A DNA stretch of 64,000 nt, from contig CAZORL010000001.1 in the NCBI GenBank assembly GCA_964582375.1, positions 1 through 64,000 on the forward strand. The letters are read 5' to 3'. Source of the stretch: CAKSQF01 sp964582375. Lineage in GTDB: Bacteria > Bacillota > Clostridia > Oscillospirales > CAG-272. A program made the position numbers and the translations under genes. Below the pieces are notes generated by a model. The model was not told the origin of the DNA. It made no database searches and worked only from the letters and a program-made list of their open reading frames with translations. Each line of letters begins with the position of its first letter. Within the stretch, counting starts at the first letter, position 1. Positions 15,606 through 24,002 of the stretch are shown here, piece after piece.

Positions 15606-15634
15606 ATTATACTCATAACCGCCCTGACTGTCAA
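15606..15634 (-). promoter_or_regulatory. Promoter of marR-ABC operon
   Basis: Minus-strand TTGACA (plus 15629-15634), 17 bp, TATAAT (15606-15611), followed by the operator palindrome. Confidence 0.93.
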
Positions 15635-15806
15635 GCACTTTGACATGATTTTTTTGTGAATTTTTTTCGATTAAAAATCGCAAGATCAAAGAATAGAGTG
15701 CCCCATGTCGGGAATAATAGCATAGCGAAATGCATTTTTGCAAGCCGCAAATATCAAATATTCAAATGATCATCGGCTTTGTCCGATCGATCGGGAAGGG
15801 TGTCGT

Positions 15807-16001
15807 ATGAACGATAAGAATCTCGGTTGCAATTGCCGCGAAAAGGCAAATACCGCCATTGAATGTACCGTATCCGAATGCAAGAATCACTGCGGAGGGC
15901 AGAATTATTGCTCGCTTAAGTCGATCCGCGTGGTAACACACGAGCAAAATCCCACCGAAGTCGCATGCACCGATTGCAGCTCGTTCGTTCCGAAGGGCTG
16001 A
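15807..16001 (+). CDS. DUF1540 Cys-rich small protein
   Basis: 64 aa with nine cysteines. The central pattern IECTVSECKNHCGGQNYCSL followed by a final CTDCSSF block matches the DUF1540 domain, a short Cys-rich, presumably metal-binding module common in Clostridia and Bacilli. Biochemical role unknown. I start it at ATG 15807, with GGGAAGGG 6 nt upstream; the open frame extends further but without a site. It stands alone, between marR (divergent) and the GH36 gene, with its own terminator. Confidence 0.8.
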   Translation: MNDKNLGCNCREKANTAIECTVSECKNHCGGQNYCSLKSIRVVTHEQNPTEVACTDCSSFVPKG

Positions 16002-16014
16002 TAGATCTTTATAC

Positions 16015-16056
16015 CAAACGGGAGTCTCAAAACAAGGCTCCCGTTTGATATTTTTC
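16015..16056 (+). terminator. Terminator of the DUF1540 gene
   Basis: 10-bp stem (16015-16024 with 16038-16047) followed by ATATTTTTCTG. Confidence 0.8.
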
Positions 16057-16077
16057 TGTTTTATTTTGAAAACAGGC

Positions 16078-16106
16078 TTGACAAATCGCATAAGATATGG
16101 TATAAC
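16078..16106 (+). promoter_or_regulatory. Promoter of the GH36 gene
   Basis: TTGACA 16078-16083, 17 bp, TATAAC 16101-16106; the spacer ends ATATGG. Confidence 0.9.
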
Positions 16107-16143
16107 TTCTGCAGAGAGTTCAGATAAAAAGGAGAACATATCT

Positions 16144-18096
16144 ATGGATATATTAAACATATCGGACAAGACCAAACTGTCTTTTCTGTATGACGGCAGA
16201 CCGTATGAGGATTCGGTAGTGTCGGTGGATACAGATAAAAAAGATGATCGCATCGAAACACATATCACTCTGCGCGGCGGACTTTGCGTAACACGCATAC
16301 TTAACTATATCAAAAAATATGACGCATGGGAGGTCGTTGACCACATCGAAAACATCTCCGACGCCCCGACGGGGATCGTCAGCGAGCTTTGGGACTGCGA
16401 TCTTGAGCTTGACGCCCCGAAATGCGAGCGTCGTGTCGGCGGTGCGTACATACCCGAGAGCGGCGGCATGCTCATTTATAATCCCAAAGGCTCGGTATGT
16501 GACAATTACGAGTTTTCGGCAATGGAAGATCGAATATTTGCGGGCGAGACTCGATCATACGAGTGTCGCGGCGGCAGATCGTCCGATCTTAATGCTCCAT
16601 TTTTCAGAATAGACCTCGGAGACGGACACGGGCTCTTTTATGCGGTCGGCTGGAGCGGACAATGGCATGCCGACATAACTCGTACCGAAAACACTGTCAA
16701 GATCAGGTCAAAGGTTGCGGACACCGATTTTTATCTTCTCCCCGGCGAGAGCTTCAGAACATCATCGGCAGTGATCATGCTCACAAGCTGCGATGCCGCA
16801 CACGCACACAATAAGTGGCGCAGACTTGTCAAGGAGCATTTTTCGCTGATGGGCAGAGAGGGCAGAGGAGACTACGGTCCTTTCTGCGCAGGCATATGGG
16901 GCGGCATGACGACCGATGAGGCACTCTCTCGGGTCAAGGCGATAAAAAAAGCCGAACTGCCGTTTGAATATGTTTGGATGGACGCCGGTTGGTATGGCGA
17001 GACGACACTACCGACTCCCGATGAATTTGAAGGTGATTGGTGGTCACACACCGGCGATTGGACGCCCGCTCCCGCGGTTCACCCCGACGGACTTATCGAT
17101 CTTTCAAAAGAAATACACGCCTCGGGAATGAAATTTCTGTTGTGGTTTGAGCCTGAGCGAGTTATCTCGGACACGCCGATCATCCTCGAGCATCCCGAGT
17201 ACTTCATACACATCGGCGGCAAGGACAATCCCGCAAATCTGCTCGACCTCGGCAACCCCGATGCATGGCAGTATATATTCACGACGCTTTGCACCTTGAT
17301 CGATAAGATCGGTATCGATTGCCTGCGACAGGATTTTAATTTCGAGCCGCTCGAATATTGGCGCTCTGCCGATAGCGAGCACCGCCGCGGTATCACCGAG
17401 ATCAAACATATATGCGGTCTGTACAAGCTGTGGGACGCACTTCTTGAGGTCTATCCCTCGCTTATCATTGATAACTGTGCCTCTGGCGGAAGGCGTATCG
17501 ATATCGAGACGCTCCGTCGCAGTATGCCCCTTTGGAGAAGTGATATGCAGTGCCCCGCAAATTACTCGATAATCGAGGTTCAGTCGCATCATATAAGCTT
17601 TAATTTGTGGATGCCCTTTTCGGGCAGCGGAAGCGGTCGCCCATACGACGGATATCGCATAAGGTCGGCTTACGATTCCTCGATGACAACTAACTACACG
17701 TTCTCCGCACGCGAGAGCTTCGGAGACGATCCCGAAAAGCTCGACCTGCTCAGAAAGCATGCCGATGAGTATCTTGAACTTCGCCCCTTCTTCTCAGCCG
17801 ACATGTTCCCGATGACCATCGTCTCGGATAAGACCGATGTGTGGTCCGCCGTGCAGTTCAATCGCCCCGAGCAGGGTGACGGCATCCTTCAGGTGTTCAG
17901 AAGGGAAGACTCTCCCTATACGACATGCTCGTTTGCCCTTTGTGACCTCCTGCCCGATGAAAAGTATACGCTTTGGGATGTGGACGGTGATGATCCCGAT
18001 CGCATCATTCTCGGGTCGGAGCTTATGAGAGGTGTCGATATCCGTGTCGATAAAAAACGCTCGGCGAAGATCTACAGATATCGCATAAAATCATAA
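16144..18096 (+). CDS. Alpha-galactosidase, glycoside hydrolase family 36
   Basis: 650 aa without a signal peptide, so cytoplasmic. It hydrolyses alpha-1,6-galactosides such as melibiose or raffinose-type sugars that have been imported. An N-terminal beta-sandwich (residues 1 to about 230) is followed by the (beta/alpha)8 barrel: VWMDAGWYGE, LLWFEPERV, DCLRQDFNFEP with nucleophile Asp397, CASGGRRID, and LWRSDMQ with acid/base Asp467, all in GH-D clan order. The length is slightly below the usual 700-730. ATG 16144 follows AAGGAGA. Monocistronic with its own promoter and terminator. No sugar transporter lies nearby, so uptake must be encoded elsewhere. An N-acetylgalactosaminidase or other GH36 activity is possible. 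Confidence 0.88.
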   Translation: MDILNISDKTKLSFLYDGRPYEDSVVSVDTDKKDDRIETHITLRGGLCVTRILNYIKKYDAWEVVDHIENISDAPTGIVSELWDCDLELDAPKCERRVGGAYIPESGGMLIYNPKGSVCDNYEFSAMEDRIFAGETRSYECRGGRSSDLNAPFFRIDLGDGHGLFYAVGWSGQWHADITRTENTVKIRSKVADTDFYLLPGESFRTSSAVIMLTSCDAAHAHNKWRRLVKEHFSLMGREGRGDYGPFCAGIWGGMTTDEALSRVKAIKKAELPFEYVWMDAGWYGETTLPTPDEFEGDWWSHTGDWTPAPAVHPDGLIDLSKEIHASGMKFLLWFEPERVISDTPIILEHPEYFIHIGGKDNPANLLDLGNPDAWQYIFTTLCTLIDKIGIDCLRQDFNFEPLEYWRSADSEHRRGITEIKHICGLYKLWDALLEVYPSLIIDNCASGGRRIDIETLRRSMPLWRSDMQCPANYSIIEVQSHHISFNLWMPFSGSGSGRPYDGYRIRSAYDSSMTTNYTFSARESFGDDPEKLDLLRKHADEYLELRPFFSADMFPMTIVSDKTDVWSAVQFNRPEQGDGILQVFRREDSPYTTCSFALCDLLPDEKYTLWDVDGDDPDRIILGSELMRGVDIRVDKKRSAKIYRYRIKS

Positions 18097-18109
18097 CATA
18101 ACGCCAAAG

Positions 18110-18154
18110 ATCTCCTTCGGATGCCCGCATTTTGCGATCCGAAGGAGATTTTTT
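18110..18154 (+). terminator. Terminator of the GH36 gene
   Basis: 12-bp stem (18110-18121 with 18138-18149) followed by TTTTTT. Confidence 0.9.
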
Positions 18155-18184
18155 GAAATATTTTGAGTTTTTTTCAAAAAAGAC

Positions 18185-18213
18185 TTGACAAAAGCAAAAC
18201 AATGTGATATAAT
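18185..18213 (+). promoter_or_regulatory. Promoter of tRNA-Thr
   Basis: TTGACA 18185-18190, 17 bp, TATAAT 18208-18213; the tRNA starts 20 nt later. Confidence 0.95.
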
Positions 18214-18232
18214 TGCACCGTTGACAAGAAAT

Positions 18233-18308
<76 letters not shown>

Positions 18309-18310
18309 AG

Positions 18311-18335
18311 AAGCACGCCAAAGGCGTGCTTTTTT
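18311..18335 (+). terminator. Terminator of tRNA-Thr
   Basis: Perfect 9-bp stem (18311-18319 with 18323-18331), 3-nt loop and TTTTTT. Confidence 0.95.
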
Positions 18336-18369
18336 GCTCTTTACCAAGCCCTAATGCAGAAAAACAAAG

Positions 18370-18410
18370 AAAACGAGGATGCCTCAAAGGGAGAGCATCC
18401 TCGTTTTTTG
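18370..18410 (-). terminator. Terminator of the FKBP-like lipoprotein gene
   Basis: 13-bp stem (18370-18382 with 18395-18407). On the minus strand it runs into TTTTCTTTGTTTTT; a T-run is also present on the plus strand. It lies 11 nt past the stop codon at 18421. Confidence 0.88.
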
Positions 18411-18420
18411 TAAATTGTGA

Positions 18421-19986
18421 TCAGTCCTCGAATGTTACGTATTCGGTGATCTTTTCAAGCATCTTTTCGGTCTTGAACTGAAGCTCGAAATAATCCTTGC
18501 CGTAGTAGCTCTCAAGAGAGTTTACACTGTAAATTCCGTACTGATAGTAGGTGTAGAAGTTGCTCGACAGTTCACTTTCCAGCTTTTCGGTATATTCCTT
18601 TTTGGAAATGGTGATCTCGAAATAGTTGCAGAGGTATTCGATCGTGAGTCTCTGCTTGACCGAGTCCTTCGCACTTACTGCCGCACTGTTGTAGATGGTC
18701 TGATAATCGCTTTCGGAGATCTTTTCAGAAAGCTCTTTCTGAGTGAAATCTCCGGGATCTTTATTGCCGAGTTTCGAATAAACGAGCTGGTAAACGTAAT
18801 TTTTGTATGCCGACTCAAGCTCGCTCTTGGGGTACTCATTGACAACGACCTTCTCGCTGATCACCTCAAATGCCTTGCTCTGCGAGAGTGCCTTCTTTGC
18901 GTATTCCTCATATTCGGCAACAGTCTTGTACTGACCGCTTGTGTATGTCTTGATGAACTTGTCATCCCAATCGGGCTGATGATCGATCTTGGTCACGGTA
19001 AGCTTCATTTCGATCTCTTTGCCTTTGTAGTCCTTGTATGCGTCGTCTGCATCGTCGGGAACTGTTACCTTTACGGTGTAGTTGTCGTTGATGGCAACAT
19101 TTTTGAGTTTTTCGATGTAATCATCGATCTCGATGAAATCAAAGAGCTTTTTGCCCTTGCTCGAATCGACATCGGCAAAGTCGTAGGTGAATGTGCCGCT
19201 CTTGAAGATGTCCTCGAACTTCTTTGTCTCGGTGGGAGTTTCGGCCTCGTCGTCGGAGTCGTTATCACTGTCTGCCTGAGCTTGGGTATCGTCCTTTTTG
19301 TCGTCTTCTTTGTCCTCGGTCGCATTCGGATTTGTGAATTCGTAGCCGACGGTGATCTGGGTGTCGTCGTTGACATACGCACGCGAAATGCTGTTAATCG
19401 TTACCGTAAACTCGGCAACGACCTTCTGAAGCTCGGTGGTCTGAAAATCGGCAGGGAAGGTGACCTTGACCGTTACGGTGTCACCCGCTTTTGCGCCTAT
19501 AAGCTGTTCCTCGAATCCATCTGTGTTCTTTTTTTCGTCGGATGAATCGACATACTCTTTGATGAAGGAGCCCGAACCTATAACAAGATCGTAGCCGTGT
19601 GCCTTGTCGTCCTCGTCTTCGATCTCCTCGTTTGCCTTGTCCTCGGTCTCTTTGGTGTATTTCATTCCTTTGAGCGTTTCTGCAGAGAGCTTGAGGCTTT
19701 CGTCAACGGGTTTACCGTCGTAGTAGATGTTTACCCTGTCACCGTCTTTTACGGTCTCGTTTTTGTCTTCAAGCTTAGTGTATTCGGTCTCGCGATTGTC
19801 CTCGAGGATCTCCTTCTTGTTTTCATCATATTCTTTCTGAATATCCGAATTTTTAACTACTACCTCGCCCTTCCCGGGAATGGTAATGTATTTTTCGGGA
19901 TTTTTGTAAGCACTGCATCCGACGAGCGACGAAGCAGTGAGCATGATTGCGGCAGCAAGAGCTACCGCCCTTATGGATTTTTTCAT
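18421..19986 (-). CDS. Trigger-factor-like FKBP-type prolyl isomerase lipoprotein
   Basis: 521 aa, exported and lipidated: Lys/Arg start, hydrophobic core, lipobox LVGC with Cys24. Residues about 90-215 show an FKBP/trigger-factor PPIase domain (GDRVNIYYDGKPVD, then YDLVIGSGSFI, GFEEQLIGAKAGDTV and VTFPADF). A very acidic linker (many Asp/Glu/Thr around 230-260) follows, then a second half with KVTVPDD and a helical C-terminal region like the trigger-factor chaperone arms (WDDKFIK, YPKSELESAY). The probable role is folding of secreted proteins at the outer membrane face, analogous to PrsA. Single gene; GGAG precedes the ATG, with a TATAAA -10 near 20058. The second half may also derive from a PPIase domain, but I cannot confirm this. 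Confidence 0.85.
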   Translation of the reverse strand: MKKSIRAVALAAAIMLTASSLVGCSAYKNPEKYITIPGKGEVVVKNSDIQKEYDENKKEILEDNRETEYTKLEDKNETVKDGDRVNIYYDGKPVDESLKLSAETLKGMKYTKETEDKANEEIEDEDDKAHGYDLVIGSGSFIKEYVDSSDEKKNTDGFEEQLIGAKAGDTVTVKVTFPADFQTTELQKVVAEFTVTINSISRAYVNDDTQITVGYEFTNPNATEDKEDDKKDDTQAQADSDNDSDDEAETPTETKKFEDIFKSGTFTYDFADVDSSKGKKLFDFIEIDDYIEKLKNVAINDNYTVKVTVPDDADDAYKDYKGKEIEMKLTVTKIDHQPDWDDKFIKTYTSGQYKTVAEYEEYAKKALSQSKAFEVISEKVVVNEYPKSELESAYKNYVYQLVYSKLGNKDPGDFTQKELSEKISESDYQTIYNSAAVSAKDSVKQRLTIEYLCNYFEITISKKEYTEKLESELSSNFYTYYQYGIYSVNSLESYYGKDYFELQFKTEKMLEKITEYVTFED

Positions 19987-20143
19987 TTAGGACTGTCTCC
20001 TTTTATTTGTACTTTAGTTGATCATTTCGTCCGCGGAAAAGACCGCTCTTTAATTTATACCACAAAACAGGCAAAAATGGAAGGGGTTATACAAAAAGTT
20101 AACTCTTTGTACACAAAATTTTGCAGGATATTCGCATTTTTCG

Positions 20144-21154
20144 TCAGGCGTCCTCGGCATTTTCGTCCTCATACGGATCGATCATTATCTCCTTGATCTT
20201 AGGCCATGCCGCATATGCCGCCATGAACGAACAGAGCGATATGGTAAAGATCAGCGGCAGAACGATGCCGATCGGCACATACAGCACCGCTATCATGAAA
20301 TTGATGACGATCACGAGTGCGATACCGATAAATGCACAGATATTACGTTTGAAGCCGACTGCCGCAAAGATCAGCGCATTCTTCAAAAGCTTCTTGATCG
20401 AGAGATCGAAGGTTACCATCATTATATAAATATAGTAGCGCATTACCGAGTAGATGATGGCAACAAAGATTCCGAGGCAGAAGAAGATGCTGAACATGCT
20501 CGAAAGCTCCGAATAATTGAAATTGACATAGAAGAAATAAATGTCGTAGGCTATCAGAAACATAAATCCGAGATCGAGCGCGCCGAAGACAAATTCCTGC
20601 TTTTTGTTGCGCTTTATCGCGTACCAAAAATCGCTCCACAAAAAGATCGGCTCACCCTTGACGATGTTGCGCAGTATATAGCTTGTCCCCACGTTTACCG
20701 GGCCGAATGTCAGTGCAAGCAAAAGGATGCCGACGATAAACAAGACATAGACGATCGGTGTCCATATCGAAACGTCGGCTGCCGCTCCGTAAAGTCCGTA
20801 GAGCGATGACGTGGCAGGAGAGCCTGCCGAGAGCTGCAACGCACCGTAGATCGGGGCAAAGAGCGGATCGGCGGGGGCGGTCATCTTTAGGTGCAGATTT
20901 TCGCTGAACACGAGCAGAATAAGGAAGATCGGAAAATTGCCGAGCACCGTCATCAAATTCAGATACAATAAGTTCGACGCATGGTCGAATGCCATTCTGA
21001 AAAAGAAAGGGAGATCTCTCTTGTGGTTTGGATCGTATACGAGATCCTGCCGTTTCTTTTCGCTTCTTTCATAAAAAAAGTTGAAGAGATTGAATTTTTT
21101 TCGCTTTTTCGGAGACTCCTCTTCAAAGTCTCTCTCGCGATCGTCCTTTTTCAA
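20144..21154 (-). CDS. DUF624 (YesL-like) membrane protein
   Basis: 336 aa. A charged cytoplasmic N-terminus (residues 1-50) is followed by about six membrane helices. The block LTFGPVNVGTSYILRNIVKG with the later FLWSDFWYAIKRN is the signature of the DUF624/YesL family, which is often found beside sugar-import ABC operons, although none is present here. The biochemical function is unknown. The start is TTG 21154 (GAGGG 6 nt upstream), 24 nt after the 156-aa membrane protein gene, so the two are probably cotranscribed. Confidence 0.85.
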   Translation of the reverse strand: MKKDDRERDFEEESPKKRKKFNLFNFFYERSEKKRQDLVYDPNHKRDLPFFFRMAFDHASNLLYLNLMTVLGNFPIFLILLVFSENLHLKMTAPADPLFAPIYGALQLSAGSPATSSLYGLYGAAADVSIWTPIVYVLFIVGILLLALTFGPVNVGTSYILRNIVKGEPIFLWSDFWYAIKRNKKQEFVFGALDLGFMFLIAYDIYFFYVNFNYSELSSMFSIFFCLGIFVAIIYSVMRYYIYIMMVTFDLSIKKLLKNALIFAAVGFKRNICAFIGIALVIVINFMIAVLYVPIGIVLPLIFTISLCSFMAAYAAWPKIKEIMIDPYEDENAEDA

Positions 21155-21178
21155 TGCTAGCCCTCTTTCCTTTTTCGG

Positions 21179-21649
21179 TCATATGCCGAGTAATGTAAGA
21201 TAAAAAACGATGACTGCCGCCTGTGTGGTGCCGATAAGAAAAAACACGCATATGTAAAGATCTCTCCCCTGCCGCTCTCTCGCAAGCTTTGCTGCCGATG
21301 TAAGAGCTGTCATGACGAGCACGCTCACCGCAGTGTGCATAAAATAGAGCAGATCGGCTTGATCATTGAGCAGATATGTCGATGAATATCCCGCAAGCAT
21401 ACCTCTTGTAAAGAGTGCTGCCGCACAAATTGCGGTTTTGCGTCCGCCTGCCATAATAACAATGAAGAAAACCGCCTGCCAAAGCAGGATGCGACAGAGT
21501 GAACAAATGTCCGCACTCTCTGTTGAAAGCTTTATGCCGAGTCTCCCGACGGCAATACAGAGCAGAATCCCGAACACATATCCGATCACCCCTGCCGCCG
21601 ACACGACAATGTGACCTGCTTTTACCGCTTTTTCTCGTTTGTTTCTCAC
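21179..21649 (-). CDS. Small polytopic membrane protein, unknown function
   Basis: 156 aa with four to five hydrophobic segments (GVIGYVFGILLCIAVG, ILLWQAVFFIVIMAGG, LLYFMHTAVSVLVMTAL and FFLIGTTQAAVIVFYL) and a basic N-terminus. The start is GTG 21649 with a weak GGTGAAG site. It precedes the DUF624 gene by 24 nt, presumably in one operon. A possible promoter (TTGATT, 17 bp, TAGAAT) lies about 50 nt upstream. I do not recognise a family. Confidence 0.7.
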   Translation of the reverse strand: MRNKREKAVKAGHIVVSAAGVIGYVFGILLCIAVGRLGIKLSTESADICSLCRILLWQAVFFIVIMAGGRKTAICAAALFTRGMLAGYSSTYLLNDQADLLYFMHTAVSVLVMTALTSAAKLARERQGRDLYICVFFLIGTTQAAVIVFYLTLLGI

Positions 21650-21762
21650 CGATCTTCACCAAGGCAATTGTATGCTTTTGGTTTTGACGGTATTCCTTTG
21701 GTTATTCTACTACATATCTGAAAAAAAATCAATATTTTTGACAAAAAATTATGTAAAAAAAC

Positions 21763-21791
21763 TTGAAATTATTCGAAAAAAATTGTATAAT
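21763..21791 (+). promoter_or_regulatory. Promoter of the GNAT gene
   Basis: TTGAAA 21763-21768, 17 bp, TATAAT 21786-21791. Confidence 0.85.
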
Positions 21792-21835
21792 AGACCATGC
21801 ACCGACATGTATGTGCCGAAAGGATGATCTTCCTA

Positions 21836-22420
21836 ATGAACAGCAGCGATATTTCGCGTATTTTCCGCACCCCACCCACACTCGAGACCAAAAGACTTGT
21901 TCTCCGCATGATCGGACGCGGTGACGCATGCGATATGCACGACTATTCGTCACGCGAGGATGTGACAAGGTATCTTCTGTGGTCGCCCCACCCGAGCCTT
22001 GCATATACTCGCGGATACATTCGCGCCGTTTGCAAGCATTATCGCGCAGGAGATTATCACGATTGGGCGATAGTTTCAAAGGAAGACTCGCGCATGATAG
22101 GAACGATCGGCTTTACGAGGATCGATACGCAAAACCGCGTCGGCGAGATAGGCTATGTCATAAATCCCAAATATGCGGGACACGGATTTGCGACAGAGGC
22201 AGGAAGACTGGTTTTGAAATTCGGCTTTGAAAAGCTCGGGCTGAACAGGATAGAGGCAAGATACATGGTCGAAAACACCGCCAGCCGCCGCGTGATGGAA
22301 AAGATCGGCATGACCTATGAGGGAACTGCAAGGTCGCTCATGTTCGTAAAAGGCAAATATCGCGACATCTCGATATGCGCGATAACGAGAGATGACTATC
22401 TTTCTCCTCGAAAATTGTAA
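21836..22420 (+). CDS. RimJ/RimL-type GNAT N-acetyltransferase
   Basis: 194 aa, typical of the family. ETKRLVLRMIGRGDACDMHD is the opening of RimJ-like GNATs; DWAIVSKEDSRMIGTIGF is strand 3/4; VGEIGYVINPKYAGHGFATEA is motif A, the acetyl-CoA pyrophosphate loop (normally Q/RxxGxG/A, here YAGHGFA); RIEARYMVENTASRRVMEKIGM is motif B. It acetylates amino groups, perhaps of protein N-termini or small molecules; the substrate cannot be read. Start 21836 is 12 nt after AAAGG; an ATG four codons earlier sits directly on that site and is less likely. It has its own promoter. Confidence 0.88.
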   Translation: MNSSDISRIFRTPPTLETKRLVLRMIGRGDACDMHDYSSREDVTRYLLWSPHPSLAYTRGYIRAVCKHYRAGDYHDWAIVSKEDSRMIGTIGFTRIDTQNRVGEIGYVINPKYAGHGFATEAGRLVLKFGFEKLGLNRIEARYMVENTASRRVMEKIGMTYEGTARSLMFVKGKYRDISICAITRDDYLSPRKL

Positions 22421-22447
22421 AGTATAATTGAATTTTTCAAAAAACTA

Positions 22448-22476
22448 TTGAAATCGGCGAGTTTATCATTTATAAT
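22448..22476 (+). promoter_or_regulatory. Promoter of yajC
   Basis: TTGAAA 22448-22453, 17 bp, TATAAT 22471-22476. Confidence 0.85.
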
Positions 22477-22519
22477 GTATGGGATAACAAATTTTAACAA
22501 AACGAAAGAGGATGACTAA

Positions 22520-22981
22520 ATGTCTTACATGAATTATTTTTATGTCCTTGCCGACGATGCAAACGCAGGCGGTGGCGGCTGGACAATGATCATCATGATG
22601 GTCGCGCTCATTGCCGCAATGTATTTCTTCATGATCCGCCCCCAGCGCAAGCAGGAGAAGGAAACCAACGAGATGCGCAACAACCTCCAGGTCGGTGATG
22701 AGATCACGACGATCGGCGGCATTATCGGCAAGATCGTAAGCATAAAAGATGAGACCTGCATGATCGAGACCGGCAGAGATCGCACGAGAATACGCATTCT
22801 CAAATCGGCGATCAGATGCGTCGATGTCCCTGCGGCAGTCGCAAACGGTGTTGTTACCACCGAGGAACCCAAGACCGAGGAGAAGAGCGAAAAGAGCGAA
22901 AGCACCGAAAAATCCGTCGAGGATGCCGAAAAGCCGACAAAAAAGGGATTTTTCAAGAGCAAAGAAAAGAAAAATAAATAA
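22520..22981 (+). CDS. yajC: Preprotein translocase subunit YajC
   Basis: 153 aa. One membrane segment (TMIIMMVALIAAMYFFMIRP, residues 22-41), then the diagnostic RPQRKQEKE and the cytoplasmic LQVGDEITTIGGIIGKI block. YajC associates with SecDF and the SecYEG channel. After residue 105 it has an unusually long Lys/Glu/Ser-rich tail; most YajC are 85-110 aa. It has its own promoter and terminator and is not followed by secDF, which is its normal neighbour. AGAGGA precedes the ATG. Confidence 0.93.
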   Translation: MSYMNYFYVLADDANAGGGGWTMIIMMVALIAAMYFFMIRPQRKQEKETNEMRNNLQVGDEITTIGGIIGKIVSIKDETCMIETGRDRTRIRILKSAIRCVDVPAAVANGVVTTEEPKTEEKSEKSESTEKSVEDAEKPTKKGFFKSKEKKNK

Positions 22982-23000
22982 TCGTGCTCGCATAAGATCA

Positions 23001-23032
23001 TTTACGCCGACGGAGTGAACCGTCGGCGTAAA
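23001..23032. terminator. Bidirectional terminator between yajC and the TRIC-family gene
   Basis: Perfect 13-bp stem (23001-23013 with 23020-23032) between convergent genes. The T-tract is short on both sides. Confidence 0.75.
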
Positions 23033-23034
23033 TT

Positions 23035-23697
23035 TCATTTGGTATTTTCTTTGTCGCGAGGTATCGGCAGATTCCATTTGAGGCGTATGGCGAGTATCCG
23101 TATGCCGATTATCAGCAGGATGCCGATAACAGCCGCAGGCGTTTGCGACATGCATCCGCAGAGTAGAATATATGCGACTGTGCCGATCAGTGCGGGCAGA
23201 ACATATACGTGTTTGCGAAACACGAGCGGAACGCGGCTTGTGAAGATATCGCGAAGGACACCGCCGCCGCATCCGCTGACGACTCCGCATGCGATGATAA
23301 GCAGAAAATTGTTTGCATATCCGACGTTTATCGCCGTTGTCGCACCCGATATGCAGAAGATCGACAGACCGATGGCGTCAAGAATGTAAAAAAGTATGTC
23401 GTTTTTGATCTTTCCGATCAGGGGAGATGTTTTTCTGAAATAGGCGAAAAGATAGACCACCATTGCAATGCCGACCGACAGGAGAGCGGAAAATCTCGTC
23501 TGTCCGGGGCAAAATACCGCGGGCGGCGTTATTCCGAGCAGAAGGTCGCGTATTATCCCGCCGCCGTAGGCGGTGATAAAAGAAACGACAAACGCACCAA
23601 CGGGATCCATTTCCCGCTCGACCGAGACGACGATACCCGATAGAGCGAATGCGATCGCCCCGATGCATTCAAAAATAAATATTACCGTGTTGACCAA
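23035..23697 (-). CDS. TRIC-type cation channel family protein (UPF0126)
   Basis: 220 aa with seven hydrophobic segments in two related halves, each containing a GGG-x-x-RD motif: TAYGGGIIRDLLLGITPP and GCGGGVLRDIFTSRVPL. This double motif defines the UPF0126/TRIC family of monovalent cation channels in prokaryotes, YvgT-like. The start is TTG 23697 (AGGAG 7 nt upstream). Own promoter; divergent from nrdG and convergent with yajC. The transported ion in this species is unknown. Confidence 0.9.
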   Translation of the reverse strand: MVNTVIFIFECIGAIAFALSGIVVSVEREMDPVGAFVVSFITAYGGGIIRDLLLGITPPAVFCPGQTRFSALLSVGIAMVVYLFAYFRKTSPLIGKIKNDILFYILDAIGLSIFCISGATTAINVGYANNFLLIIACGVVSGCGGGVLRDIFTSRVPLVFRKHVYVLPALIGTVAYILLCGCMSQTPAAVIGILLIIGIRILAIRLKWNLPIPRDKENTK

Positions 23698-23730
23698 AGT
23701 GAGGCTCCTTTTGTTGTTTTCAGCCTTGAC

Positions 23731-23759
23731 AGTATATCACTTTGCAATCGATTTGTCAA
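23731..23759 (-). promoter_or_regulatory. Promoter of the TRIC-family gene
   Basis: Minus-strand TTGACA (plus 23754-23759), 17 bp, TATACT (23731-23736). Confidence 0.9.
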
Positions 23760-23844
23760 GCCTTTTCGACTCTTTGGTGCAAAAAAACATATAAAAATCA
23801 AGCAAAACATCCGATTTTCGGCATTCTTCACAAACAGTTGCTCA

Positions 23845-23892
23845 CCACAAGATGTTGTGTCTGCGAAAAACACGCGACACAATATCTTGTGA
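23845..23892 (+). promoter_or_regulatory. Tandem NrdR boxes upstream of nrdG-nrdD
   Basis: Two 16-bp imperfect palindromes, CCACAAGATGTTGTGT (23845-23860) and ACACAATATCTTGTGA (23877-23892), separated by 16 bp, so 32 bp centre to centre (three helical turns). Sequence and spacing match NrdR boxes (consensus ACACwATATATwGTGT), through which NrdR represses ribonucleotide reductase genes when dATP/ATP is bound. They lie 28 bp upstream of the -35 box of the nrdG promoter. The two boxes also form a long inverted repeat with each other. Assignment by eye. Confidence 0.85.
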
Positions 23893-23920
23893 TTTTTTTT
23901 GGAAATTTTCGAAAATGCTA

Positions 23921-23949
23921 TTGACAAAATCAAATATATGTGGTAGAAT
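23921..23949 (+). promoter_or_regulatory. Promoter of nrdG-nrdD
   Basis: TTGACA 23921-23926, 17 bp ending ATGTGG, TAGAAT 23944-23949. Confidence 0.92.
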
Positions 23950-24002
23950 ATGTCCGTCGGTAATTTGCCGATGCATTCATTGGCGAAAGGCGGATCGATT
24001 AT

